64,000 nt of DNA from Tetrapyrgos nigripes (lineage: Eukaryota > Basidiomycota > Agaricomycetes > Agaricales > Campanellaceae): positions 62,001-126,000 of the forward strand of contig JAACJM010000170.1 of NCBI GenBank assembly GCA_013368315.1. The letters are read 5' to 3'. The first letter of the stretch is position 1. Each line of letters begins with the position of its first letter. The translations under genes were made by a program, and so were the position numbers. This document shows positions 1-10,995 of the stretch, piece by piece. Under the pieces are notes generated by a model. That model searched no databases. It was given only the letters and a program-made list of their open reading frames with translations, and was not told the DNA's origin.

Positions 1-300
1 TCGGACTCAACAACAAGTCCTCACTTCGCCATTCTAGGTGTAAACAGGCTTCAGCCAGAAGGATTGGACGGGAACAGCGTGCTCCTAGACAACATTGACG
101 ACTCCGTTCAGCAAGCCCTCTCCCTCATCGGCAATGCTCTATATTGCCTGAAGTCAGTGTCAGTGATGAAGAAGGAACAGTTGCCGATTTTGGTGACTGA
201 GGAGCGTGAGTTTGGGCCTGTTGTTTTCAGAGAGGAGATTATACAAAGCCTTGAGACTAGCAATGGTAATCTCATAGAGTCCTCTTTCTTTGCTTGGTAA
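1..300 (+). CDS. 3' end of a coiled-coil family protein (partial)
   Basis: The frame is open from base 1 to a TAA at 298-300, so about 99 C-terminal residues of a gene starting left of the window are present. The sequence (LLDNIDDSVQQALSLIGNAL, then a Lys/Glu-rich stretch) resembles the C-terminal part of the next gene (LLSNIDVYRERALSRVEGAL near 2800-2870). The two are therefore tandem paralogues. No enzymatic motif is visible. The similar part of the neighbour is predicted helical, so this is probably the end of the same coiled-coil domain. The function is unknown and no family name can be given. Confidence 0.6.
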   Translation, partial: SDSTTSPHFAILGVNRLQPEGLDGNSVLLDNIDDSVQQALSLIGNALYCLKSVSVMKKEQLPILVTEEREFGPVVFREEIIQSLETSNGNLIESSFFAW

Positions 301-692
301 CGTACCTCAGCCTTTCAATTTCTGGAGTGCTTGTACTGTCAGTCTAATTTGTTAAGAGGCGGCACTAGCTTCTGCTGAATCAGCCGACTTTATTCCCAGG
401 ATTCTCTTAACGCTAGAAAGACTCGTAAAACGTCATCTCATCTCAATCACCTCGTTTCATGCTCATTCTGAATCGTGCCTCATGGGAGGCCCCAATTGCC
501 TGAGCCTGTCACAGAACCCTTGTCAACGTCAACTCTTGGTCAGCTCGGAGAACAAAGAAAGGACCACTATTAAAAGCTCTTCTCTTGCTGGTTCTCCAAG
601 TATCTTGGTTTAAACATTCATTTCATCCTCGAAAGGTGCCCCTCAAACAATCAGAGAAAATATTATCTTGCTGACCTTTCCTTCAGTGAAAC
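301..692. other. intergenic region between tandem paralogues
   Basis: No open frame of note is present. The stretch holds the 3' flank of the upstream fragment and the presumed promoter and 5' leader of the gene at 693. An AT-rich TATTAAAAG stretch near 569-577 could be a TATA-like element, about 120 bp before the ATG. No repeat was seen. Confidence 0.4.
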
Positions 693-3065
693 ATGGTAAC
701 CCTCACACCCAATCAAGGTCCTCCATCCTACGTCTTGCTCAAAAAATCGTTCATACCACCCCCATCATCTCCTGCTTCTGACACTTCCTCAGATATTTCC
801 GACGATCTGGAGCCCGTAGAACTTATTGAGGCATCAACATCAAGCACCCCGGCTGCTTCTTTGTCGTCCATCGATTTCCTTTCATCTTCATCCCCTACTG
901 AAAATCCTGTCACTGACGACCCTCTCATTCACCGTGTCCTCTCCGCTACCGGCGACGCATTACAAATGACCATTCAGTCAATCAGGATTGCCTTCGTCGT
1001 GTCCTGTCTGGTCTTCCTCTGTTTTACTATGAGCGCGTTACAACTCTTTGTTCAGGCAATTGGGACTGCTTTCGTCATGTCGCGTCGAATTGCTTTTCCC
1101 ATTACTAGTTTCGCATTCATTGGCGTGCTGGCCATTGGAATTTTTTTTCCTTTCATTTCTACAAACTCGTCCTCAGACCTTCGATTCGTTGATTATTGTG
1201 GGCTCATGAGTATTCAGAACTCCACGATAACAAGTCTCATGAGCTCTTCTGGGGTCTCGTATCTATCAGCGGATTTGAAGAAGACGGAGATGGCTACCTC
1301 GGAGTTGGCGTTACTGGTTTTCTATAGCGATCTCCCTGGTCATGATCAGCTAGGTGTGTATCGTCTTTCACGTTTACCTTTTCATGAGGTTGAACAGTTT
1401 TACCCCTTAGCCCACGAACTAAAAACGTTGTCGTCCACCGCTTCCTCTACCTCCGATAGCCCAGTGTTCTACTTTAAGGCCTTAAATTGACATTTTGAAA
1501 TCTTTAAGGCTTAAGGCACTTAAAGGGTTAAATTTAAGTGATTTTTTTTAAGGTTTAAAGTCTCGAAAAAAAAAGGAATTAAGGAGATATTATTGTACTC
1601 TAGCCTACATATTCTTCGTCTGTATCTATCTCTATAGCACCGTCATCAAGCCGTTCATCCTCCTCAGCATCTGCGAGAGCCTCCATAAGCGCGGCTTCCT
1701 CATCAATCACGGTCCGAGGGAGACGTGCCGGATGTGGTAAACCACCAAATAATGACTTGAGCTTCATTGAAGCGGGTTTTGTGCATCTTGGCATGGACTC
1801 GAGCACAGCTTGCAGTCGTGGTAGGCTAGTCAAATGATCAGAATCAATGTCCAAGTTCAATTCATCTATATTTTCCTGCCGCTCTGCCTCTCTTGCCTCT
1901 GCAATCCATTTGGCCATTTCTATGCGCCAGCTTTCCAGCGGCATCCTCTTCTTCATGATGGGAAACACAGGCTTTACACCAGGCTATGTGATGAACAGAG
2001 TTTTGCAGTGGTCCTTCGTGAAAATAGGCCCAGAGAGGATTTTTGGCAGTAGCCATGGAGTAGGTAGCTTCATGATGGACTCAAATACCTAGTAACTTCA
2101 GGAACTTATGGTACGATTCTTCTACTTTTCCAGTCTGTCTACCTTGGCCTCGCTCGCAACTCGCTAGACTATCATTCTTGCTCGTAATTCGCTTGACTAT
2201 TGTTACTCTGGACCTTAAGTCAGCTTAAGGCTTAAAGATCTCACTCGGAAAATTTTAAGCCTTAAATTTAAGGGTATTTAAGGCTTAAAGCTTAAACGGG
2301 CTTAAGCCTTTGGTAGAACACTGCGATAGCCTCATCGAGTTTGATGCCAAAGTGATCATGGTGGTTGAACAGTTGCGTCTGCTCTTAGTTTCCTTAACTT
2401 TGCCTGACGATGTTCCCTTTGCCAGACTTCTCGACTTCAATGCACGTAACCTCCGCTTCCTAAGAGGGATCAAACGCAAGGGCTCCTTCCAGCGTGCTGT
2501 TCAATGTCTGGTATGGTTCCACGACCACCAAGAAGATGCCGCATTACTCGACAGCTTTGCATTGTCAATGGATTACATGTCCGAGTTTATCAAAGCCCTC
2601 ATCCTCGACGTCCAAAAACACATCATTCCCCTCACGAACATGGCAAATTCCCTCAAGACTGTCCAGGAATTGGTCAGACGTGACAATGCCGAGCTTCTGC
2701 ATTCTCGATCCCAAGCTGAGAACAATATCCTTTCTTCCCTCTGGACACGTCTGCGTGGAGATCAACGTCGGTCAACAAGCTTCGATGATAGCATTGTGTT
2801 GTTGAGCAACATTGATGTTTATAGAGAGAGGGCGTTGTCGCGTGTCGAAGGGGCTTTGTACATGCTTAAGAATATGCAGTCGAAGATGGAACAGCTGAGG
2901 CTCAGGTTAAGGGCTCCAGAGTTACTGAGGGAGAAGTTTACGGTAGAGGAGCATCTGCAGTCTCTGGAAGTTGGGATTGAGAACCTCGTTGAAGCCAGAA
3001 AGGACATTCAGGCCCGCGAAGCCGAAGTTTTCAGGCAATTCCAGCTGGAGGGTAGTTGGATGTGA
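693..3065 (+). pseudogene. two-TM coiled-coil protein gene split by a hAT element
   Basis: The 5' half (693-1461) encodes a Ser/Pro-rich N-terminus, two hydrophobic segments (about residues 98-128 and 133-155) and a linker. The 3' half (2332-3065) encodes a long Leu/Glu/Arg-rich, probably coiled-coil domain. Between them lies an 862 bp transposon flanked by the octamer CGATAGCC. Omitting the element and one octamer joins the halves in frame (the codons GAT AGC run straight into CTC ATC) as a 501-codon intronless reading frame. As it stands, translation stops at 1488-1490 inside the element after 265 residues. The coding halves look undamaged, so the insertion appears recent. The intact protein would be a membrane-anchored coiled-coil protein of unknown role. 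A tandem paralogue ends at 300. Splicing out of the element is an alternative to inactivation, but no good splice pair coincides with its ends. Confidence 0.75.
1462..2323 (-). mobile_element. non-autonomous hAT-like DNA transposon, 862 bp
   Basis: The ends are inverted repeats: CAGTGTTCTAC at 1462-1472 and its complement GTAGAACACTG at 2313-2323. They are followed inward by AAGGCTTAA-type subterminal motifs. The direct repeat CGATAGCC at 1454-1461 and 2324-2331 is an 8 bp target-site duplication, the hallmark of hAT transposition, and CAGTG is a common hAT terminus. On the minus strand, 2056-1862 reads as a BED-type zinc finger start (LWAYFHEG...WCKACV). An acidic reading frame follows in another phase at 1968-1600. 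These resemble the N-terminal part of a hAT transposase. The catalytic domain is missing, so the copy must rely on a transposase made elsewhere. It is inserted in opposite orientation to the host gene. Confidence 0.85.
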
Positions 3066-5141
3066 ATTTGTACTATCTACATCCTTATAGAAGCTAAGTA
3101 TGTATCGTGATTTCGAGCTGATCATGATGACGCATTCTTCCACTTGCTTATACTGTACTTATACAGCCGATTTTACAAATGTAATTATGAGATCTCAGTC
3201 TGCAAATGAGTCATGTCTGTGAATGTCCATAAGTAGAGTTTCCCAAGCCTCCAAACTGCTCGAATTTCGGTGGAAAGACAACTTTGCTGCCTCTCCAACA
3301 GGCCACCTTCCGTTTGAGGTAACACGAAACGTCATTCTCAAGGAGAAGAAATCTATTACGCGGCATGAAATCACTGTAACAACTCAAACTTGTACAGCAC
3401 GACGCAATAGCCTCCCAACCTGCCCAGTGCCATGGCATTGGCAAGTTCTCTCCCTATTTTATAGACCAACAAGAAATTGCTCATTCCATACCTACTCCAC
3501 TCAAATTGTCTACACTCTATCATGAAATTGCAGTGCTTCCAAGCCACAGAAATCTGAATCATTTCAACTTCGATTGAGGAACATTTCGAAATCTCAATTT
3601 GGACGCCACGTCTGTCTCTTCCCACAGCGTCCACCACAGTGCAAACGTCCTTCCTTCTACTTCTGTGTTTCGAATGGGCCCGAGAGCCCAGCAATTCTAG
3701 CTTTCGTCTTGGGCGTCCAAAGATTCGGGAAATATGACTAGTTGTCAGCGTCACAAAACACCAGCCCTCAAAGTCAGCTGAAGATCCAACGATTCTGGCG
3801 TGTCTGCCCAACATTCGACCCCAAAGCCATCTGCAGAACCAACAGCCGACTGCATATGTCGAATTCAAGGGACCGGTTGAGGGGTTGCGGTTGGACGTGT
3901 CTTGGACGTAACTGGAGCAAACTTGCGAGTTTCTTGGTGAGTAGTGCCAATGCCTCATATTTGACTGAAGCTGAAGCTTCTAAAGCTCTCCTTCTCCCTT
4001 CTCGATCAAAATCCATGCGGCCGAGATTCCGTCAAGACGGTATTGCGACAAAGCTCTGGGACTGTGATTGTATTGTGACCATTCGACCTACATACCCGTC
4101 AAACCTACATATCTCATATCGTATAAAATGGCGCACTTGATCTTTGTCGGGGTACGATATATTTCCAGGTGTTCTGTATATTACATACGGAAGAAATGAA
4201 AGCTCATAACCCATAGCTATACCTTGCGCAGTTCTATCCCACATCTCAACACACAAGTTCACTTCCGGATCATCTAGCACGAAAACGAGTCCTTAGGCTC
4301 CAGCGTCGGTGACTGTAAATCTTGCAAGCCTCTGACCGGACCTCATCAATGTCCAGATACAGTTCCATGTCATGTCTTTGTGAAAACACCTGGCATCACA
4401 GCAGCCAGCTCATGTGGTCGTGGCATCCTTGAAGCAACAGCCAAGTTCCCTGGAGGCCCTGTAGTCCTATATGAATCAGTAGCTTCTCGGAAGTTCTGGC
4501 CCACGTCTCTCAAAGGCCCTTGTACCTTACCTTGGCATCAAGAACACTACCTTTCTGTGCATTCGTTTCGTCGTGATGTATGTTTAGACAATGTAGGGCT
4601 TGCCATACTTATGATTATGACCCGACGGGTTAGTGTTCTAATTACTCAGTGATTTGGCATTTTGAGCGAGTACTGACAGTCACATTGGCTTCTCTCATTG
4701 TAGATGTCCTTCTAAGGCTACCTTCCAGGTTGCCCTTCATTCCTCTTCTTGTTTGCGGCGCAATATTGACTACCTTGGTCCTTTGCGTCTTCTCGGCTGC
4801 ACCTCAATTGCATGCTCTGAATCCCTGGAACATAGCTGAATTGTTGGTCTGCCATATGCTTTACCATACGACTAGACGACTCTTCTCTTTTTCCCATTCC
4901 ATAAGTCCAAGCTCTGGCCCCTGAAGTTTGAAGACCGCCCCTTTCTGTGACCATCTGACTCGGAATATCGTCAGATGTTCGGGTTAACTTCTTTTTATCC
5001 AGTTGCAGGATGCATGAACGCTAGGGCACCTGATACATTCGAGCTAATCGTGCTACGTGGCCCTCAGGGCAAAGGCTATTTAAGACGGTTTTCTGTGCCG
5101 ATCTGCTCAGACAGGACCCAGTGCTGTCATCGAAAGCAGAC
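3066..5141. other. gene-poor stretch, no supported gene
   Basis: Several open frames exist on the minus strand (3371-3958, 3774-4016, 4032-4280) and one on the plus strand (4649-4924), but none has a recognisable domain or joins to a neighbour through credible splice sites. The minus-strand set could be a decayed gene, since short amino-acid stretches of protein-like composition occur in successive frames. Bases from about 4960 to 5141 are the likely promoter of the GH92 gene. Confidence 0.3.
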
Positions 5142-8100
5142 ATGAGATTGCTCTACGCCTTCCTCCTGGCGACCTGGGCTTGGGGGTAAGCTCTTTGACA
5201 TTTCTACTCGATATTTTGCTCAAATGACCTTTTTGGCAATATCAAGTTCATCAGGAACGATTCAAGATCCAGCAAGCCTTGTTCTACCATTCATTGGCAC
5301 CACGAATGGGGGACACGTTTTCCCTGGTAAAACCCCGTCTCCATCTCGTGTTATGTCCCCTGAACAATCTTTGGCTAGGTGCGACACTCCCAAATGGAAT
5401 GGTAAAGGTCGGGATGGACACAGACTCGTCGGGAAACGTGAGCTCAAATCTGTGATTATCTTTACTTTTTCATGCGCTCAAATCCTTTCTCTTGCAGCAA
5501 GCGGGTTACGATGCTGATCCCATTTTCAATGCTATTGGATTCTCTCAACTTCACGATAGTGGTACCGGTGGTGTATGTCCCACTTGCTTCTTCATTCCTT
5601 TCGCATCTTACGCGTCCAATAGGGCATACCACTCTCTAATTTCAAGCTTTGGCCTATCGCCAACTGCACCTCGTTCGGAAGATGTCGAACCTCTTCGTTC
5701 ATACGCGGGATACAGCGAAAAATTCTCAACGATAGTCAGTATATTTCGATGGCAGTATTCTTTCGCGACTGAACATTCTTACCCTTTCTTAGATACACCG
5801 GACGACTTTGCCTCCCCTGGATACTTCTCAACCAATCTTTCAAGTGACATCCGCGTCGAACTCGCCGCTGCTCGCCGCGCAGCTCTACATCGGTACACAT
5901 TTCCTTCCAGCTCCACCATACCACGTATGATAGTCGGCATTGACGACGGGCAGCATAGCGGCCGGGATCAAGAGTTGACCATTAACTCCAAGACAGCGAG
6001 AGTCCAGGGTGGTGCAACTTTCAGTGGATCGTTTGGGCCTGGAGAATATCGGGCTTTCGCCTGTGCGGATTTCAAGGGAGAAGGATTTGACCTTGGGGCG
6101 CCTGAGGAGTTTGGGCTTTGGCAGTCTAACTCTCCTACCCAGGGAGCTACGAATTTGAAGGATATCTCTGATGGTAAGAATTCTACCCATGTAACATGTT
6201 CTGGAGTATGCATTAACATAAAGTGTTCTCCAGGTTTCAGCAGTGAAGTCGGGGCGCTATTCGGGTTCCAGCAAGCAGCCAACGGTTCCACTACAATTCT
6301 TGCTCGTGTTGGGGTATCGTTCATCTCATCTGAACAGGCGTGCAGAAATGCAGAAGAAGATATTCCGGACTTTGACTTTGACCGCGTACACGGAGAAAAC
6401 CGAGCACAGTGGAATGACCTACTCGGACGTATACAGGTGGATACAACAGGTGTATCTGAGGACACTGTGAAGCTATTCTATTCTTCTGTGAGTACGATTC
6501 AACCCTTCGGCCTTGTGTAATCTGCAGCGCTGATTCGCGGTCTGTGGACAGGTTTACCGAAGTTATATCTCTCCGGCCGACTGTAGGTGTTCCTTATTTT
6601 TTTTGACGTGAAAATTTTCCGACTAATGCCCATCCAGACTCCGGGGAGAATCCCAAGTGGAATTCGACGGAACCGTATTATGATTCGTACTATTGCAATT
6701 GGGACACTTATCGAACACTATACTCGCTTATGGCTCTTCAAGATCCCGAAAAGTTCGCGAGGATAGTAAGGGCAATGATCGACATACAGAAAAATGAAGG
6801 TTAGTCCTTGCTCTTTCGGGCTCAGAACTTTAACCAATTGATGTCTCCGGTCTAGGATGGCTCCCTGAATGTCGAGGCGCTACTTTACAGCAATTGATTC
6901 AAGGAGGAAGTAGTAAGTTGCTTGTCGCCGTGCTTATGTATGTATGGTATTCATGGGTTTCTAGACGCCGATCCGATTCTCGGAGAGTTCTGGGTCAAGT
7001 CAGTTTCCAGTTTTCTGACTTTATGTATACCTTGTTAACATGCAATCTCTTCAGATATCATGACCAAGCAGCCGCACTTGGCGTGAACGGAGACGACCTT
7101 TACACCGCCCTGTTGGCCGATGCTGAGAATGAATCTCCAAACTGGGATTTGCAAGGACGACAGGCGGATGCGTGGAAGACGCTTAGTGGGTACCTTCAGC
7201 CTCTCATAGCGAGTCTGACCCATATGCCTATTCAGATTACATTCCTCACGATACCATCGATTTTCGCGGCACCAACACTAGACAGGTTTCTCGAACTCTA
7301 GAGGTGAGATCATATTTATGTTTGAAACATACTTTCACGGTCTCTGAAACGGACATAGTATGCTTTTGATGACTTTGCAATCTCTCAAGTGGCGAAAATT
7401 CGAGGTAACGCGCAGGATGCCGCCAAGGTGCTATATCTTTTCTATTGCTCTCAGACAACACGGTGCTCATCCCACTCCCGCTCAGTACGCTAAGCGTGCC
7501 GGCAACTACTTCAACGTCTGGAATCCCAACACTACCGTACCTGGCACACCATCGATCAAAGGGATGATGCAGGTATTCCATTCCCCTTTCATCTCAATCG
7601 AACAAATGCTCAATCTCGCTCGTCCTGCAATAGCCCCGCTTATCCAACGGAACGTTTGACTTCACTGATCCACGACACTGTAGCATCCATGATCCTACGC
7701 ATTCAACGTGTTTCCTGGATAGTAATAATCATGATGGGTTCTACGAGGGGTCACCAATCATTGTGAGCCTCAGTGGCCGTTTAATTTTTTCGTTTCCATC
7801 TGACAGACCCGTGGATGAAGTATTCGCAGGTAAACTATTCTTCGCCTCGCCTTCCAGTATCGACCTTCTGAATGTCTCGTCAGTATGTTCCTCACGATAC
7901 TGCACGTCTGCTTGAGCTCCAGGGTGGCACACAGAGCTTTATCGACCGTCTAGATTTCATCTTTGAGGAGGGGTATTTTGAACCTACAGACGAACCATCG
8001 CAACAGATGCCGTACATGTACCATTATGCAAACCGACCAGGATTGAGTACACAGCGGTCAAGGCAGGTTATTGCACAAAACTTCCGTACGACTGTGGATG

Positions 8101-8657
8101 GGCTTCCGGGGAATGATGGTCAGTTTCTGATTACTTCGGTTTCGTTGTGGTTCCTTTACTGACTACCTTGTACAGATTCTGGTTCGTACTCTCCCAACTA
8201 GGCTTTCTTATGACATCGACCTTACGTTGTTCTTACCAGGCGCGATGGGAAGTTACGCAGCATTCTATCTCGCTGGGCTCTATCCCCTCCCAGCAACGAG
8301 GCAGTTCCTGTTATCTTCACCCTACTTCCCGTCGATATCCTTCTTCAATCCTCTGTTCAACTCTACAACAACCATCAAGTCAATAGGATTTGAGGGAAAT
8401 CCCGAAAGTGGAACTGGTGGGAAGGTGTTTGTGCAGGTATGCTTTTCATGATTCCTCCCTTCTGTCATTTGTCCTCACGATACAATCAGAGCGTTAGCGT
8501 CAATGGACAACCGTACAAGTCAAATTGTTACCTCGAGTGGGATGTTTTTACCAGCGGATCGACTGTCGAGCTCACACTGACTGACGACGTTGGAGTTACG
8601 TGTGGTGATGGTCCTGATGCCTTACCGCCTTCGTTATCGACAGGTGGATATGATTAA
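5142..8657 (+). CDS. secreted GH92 alpha-mannosidase, 21 exons
   Basis: Twenty-one exons give 795 residues: 5142-5185, 5247-5326, 5379-5437, 5498-5572, 5623-5734, 5793-6173, 6234-6487, 6552-6582, 6638-6799, 6856-6912, 6965-6998, 7055-7185, 7236-7303, 7359-7427, 7486-7572, 7634-7762, 7821-7829, 7884-8118, 8176-8181, 8240-8436 and 8490-8657. A signal peptide (MRLLYAFLLATWAWG) opens the protein. Family motifs follow in order: FIGTTNGGHVFPGATLPNG, GFSQLHDSGTGG, YVPHD and GNDDSGAMGSY. These mark glycoside hydrolase family 92, calcium-dependent exo-alpha-mannosidases acting on alpha-1,2- and related mannose linkages of glycans. The GND-DSG motif carries the predicted catalytic aspartate. Two exons are only 9 and 6 nt and fall inside the YSQ-YVPHD and GND-DSG motifs. 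The C-terminus (LPPSLSTGGYD) ends as expected. The enzyme is predicted to be extracellular, for degradation of mannoprotein or plant glycans. Confidence 0.93.
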
Positions 8658-8769
8658 GAAACAAAACTGCCTGTATAGTATGATCTGTCCTGTTTTATTG
8701 GATATTTTGGGGTTAAATCTAGTGTCGAACTTCTTTGCCAGGGCAGTGAGGGGAAAAATACCTCCAACA

Positions 8770-8902
8770 ATCTTGGCGTGTTGTGACGACATTTGAGGTG
8801 GATGGGAAGGAACTACGTCTTGATACCGTCGTGGCACTCTTCACATCCTGCAATCCCTCAAACAAATTTCACGTCGCCGAGGCTGTTGCCGCAACAGCTT
8901 AG
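8770..8902 (+). pseudogene. coding-like remnant of an unidentified gene
   Basis: A frame reading through FEVDGKELRLDTVVALFT to a TAG at 8900-8902 has protein-like composition. It lies downstream of the natural end of the GH92 protein, and no splice site joins it to that gene. It has no start codon of its own. It may be the last exon of a lost gene or chance. The family is not recognised. Confidence 0.25.
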
Positions 8903-8983
8903 ATTTCAAAGTGTGCAGCAAAATACTACATAAGATACAACATACAACGGTATTGGTTACTGTTCTTGAAAGTTTCTCTCTAC

Positions 8984-10801
8984 TCAAAGGATACTACCAT
9001 CTTCGTCCGAAGATTCAGTATCTTCACTATGATCGTCGCAGTAGACAAGCAGGGTTAAACCCAAGCCCTCCTTTTCAAGAGCACGTAAACGAGGCTCTAT
9101 ATTTGTAGAGAAAGTCTTGACCCAATTACGTCCCGAAGTATGCGCGCGCGAGGAGGAAAGCCCAGCGTGCAAGTTGAAATAATTGATCATGTCGCTGAAA
9201 ACTGACTGTGATCTTCGAGACTCAATCACAGATGCTATGAATTCAGGGTCCGGTAAAGAGCTTTCGGGTGGAATGCCTGTCATTATCAACGTGAAGGACT
9301 GTAGCTTTGGGAGCATGTTATCCGCGAGATTGTGAGTGTCGACAGACAAACGTTGGAAGAAGTTGCTGGTGAGAACGCCAGGGGTTCTGTTCAAATTGAG
9401 CGAGATTTGTGTAAGTGTAGGAGTGAGGGCCAGGACTTCGAGCAGGTCATTGTCTGACGCAAAAAAGGGGTCATGGCATCTCAGAACCTGCAATTGACAA
9501 GCCGAGCGACGAAGCATATTCGTAAGATCACGCTGCCAATCAGCCATGTCCAATTCAGAGTTCCCAAGGAAGCTAGACCACCTTCTCCGAGAAGAGTTTT
9601 GGAACTCCAGGGTGGTTAATGAGGGTAGAGTCAAGGCAGACAGTAAATTGGATCTGGGAAAGTTGGTCTCTTCATATGTTAAACTGAGTGATTCGAGTTG
9701 GGGAAAAGGTGGTAATGATGCTGGGAACTCGGTGAAAGAGTCAACTTGCAATTCCAATGATAGCAGTTCTGGACAGTTGCTGAAGAGCCAAGCCAAATCT
9801 GCTGCAGATGAGAGTGTCGTAGTGATTGCGAGCTCTCGCAGTCGTTTGAAGGTGGAGATAGTGTCCCTACACCCATTGGGGATACGGAGAGAACGAAGGC
9901 TCTGTGCGCAGGCGAGGAATGCTTTGGGCAAGGGACTCCGCTGCCAGTGGGGCCAAGCCATGTCGAGAAAGTGAAGATTAATGGGGTAGTGTGAGTTCGG
10001 CCAGACTTCGTCAGGCACAGCACTGGAGAGTACACTTGTGTCTAAGTCGAAGGAAGCACTCGCCCAGCGCTCACCGTTATCTATGAGATACTGCAAGATG
10101 GTGAGTCCATGAGGACCGAGCTGATCCCGAGGACGTCTAGCGTCTCTCCGATAATGCGGGCCAATTCCCCAACCGTCACCCCAATCTCCCCAAGTGTCAC
10201 TATCCTGGTTGGGCCATCCATTGTATCCATTGTAGTGATGACTGGTTTGGTCGGATACTGTCACCTTGAGGTCTAGCGGTGCCGATTTGGACCAGAGGAG
10301 ATAAAGCCCCACCAAAGCCACCATTTTGGATCGCGGGTAACAGAGATCGATGGATAGTGAAGACCACAGTTTCGTCGTATTTATTGCAACGTTCCGCCAA
10401 AAGGAACACACATGTGAAAGAGTAAGGGCGGGGGCGTATATGTCTGTATGGACACGAAGGCCTACGTCGAAACCCATCAAAAATATCTGGGCCAAAATCT
10501 CGAAGGGTAATGTTCGAATGGGTGACAGAACAGCCCGATTGCGGTCCCTGTAGTCTTCGAGTTTCTCTTTGCGGCTCTGCAGTTTTACACACATGCCCCG
10601 GAGCTTATTAATTTCCGCATCGCACTGATCGATCTCGAGTTCGGTTTGCTCAATGGCAGTTCGGATTCGTGTGATGTCGTCATCGGAAGGGGTGTATGTA
10701 GGACGCAGCTGCTCGCTATCAAACGATGGTATAGGAGTGTCGACAAGTGTAAGCTCTATCTTACACTTGTCGCAAATCGCAGCTTGATTGGGTATTTGCA
10801 T
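8984..10801 (-). CDS. F-box protein with leucine-rich C-terminal part
   Basis: A single uninterrupted 605-codon frame. An N-terminal helical stretch (about residues 40-90, heptad-like Glu/Lys/Leu) precedes an F-box-like motif at about 92-150 (LPFEILAQIFLMGF ... LSHVCSFWRNVAI ... LWSSLSI). The remainder is rich in leucine repeats typical of basidiomycete F-box/LRR proteins, and the end is acidic. F-box proteins bind Skp1 and recruit substrates to SCF ubiquitin ligases; that role is inferred from the family, and the substrate is unknown. Such genes are greatly expanded in Agaricomycetes. A truncated copy lies at 11792-12316 on the same strand. The gene converges on GH92, with 326 bp between stop codons. 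Confidence 0.85.
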   Translation of the reverse strand: MQIPNQAAICDKCKIELTLVDTPIPSFDSEQLRPTYTPSDDDITRIRTAIEQTELEIDQCDAEINKLRGMCVKLQSRKEKLEDYRDRNRAVLSPIRTLPFEILAQIFLMGFDVGLRVHTDIYAPALTLSHVCSFWRNVAINTTKLWSSLSIDLCYPRSKMVALVGLYLLWSKSAPLDLKVTVSDQTSHHYNGYNGWPNQDSDTWGDWGDGWGIGPHYRRDARRPRDQLGPHGLTILQYLIDNGERWASASFDLDTSVLSSAVPDEVWPNSHYPINLHFLDMAWPHWQRSPLPKAFLACAQSLRSLRIPNGCRDTISTFKRLRELAITTTLSSAADLAWLFSNCPELLSLELQVDSFTEFPASLPPFPQLESLSLTYEETNFPRSNLLSALTLPSLTTLEFQNSSRRRWSSFLGNSELDMADWQRDLTNMLRRSACQLQVLRCHDPFFASDNDLLEVLALTPTLTQISLNLNRTPGVLTSNFFQRLSVDTHNLADNMLPKLQSFTLIMTGIPPESSLPDPEFIASVIESRRSQSVFSDMINYFNLHAGLSSSRAHTSGRNWVKTFSTNIEPRLRALEKEGLGLTLLVYCDDHSEDTESSDEDGSIL

Positions 10802-10995
10802 TTCGTGCGCTCTAGAGGTGAAGGAGAGTACAGCAATGATGGCACCTAGGGAAGGGAACTGAGAAAGGTAACATGACTCGATAGCAGATAGCTCACCTCA
10901 GCCTAGTTTTGAAGGTTGAGAATCAGGAGACACGCTTACTACTTAGGATTAAATATGACAATACTCGTGTCATGCCATCTGATTTGGGTTCTAAT

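Noticed and set aside
3371..3958. 195-codon minus-strand open frame
   Set aside because: No domain, Cys/Trp/Arg-rich composition typical of chance frames, opposite frames equally open, no splice partner.
5327..5378. Apparent frameshift in GH92 after HVFPG
   Set aside because: A normal GT-AG intron removes the odd sequence and restores FPGATLPNGMVKVG.
10200..10592. Frames overlapping the F-box gene on both strands
   Set aside because: Shadows of the intact 605-codon F-box reading frame.
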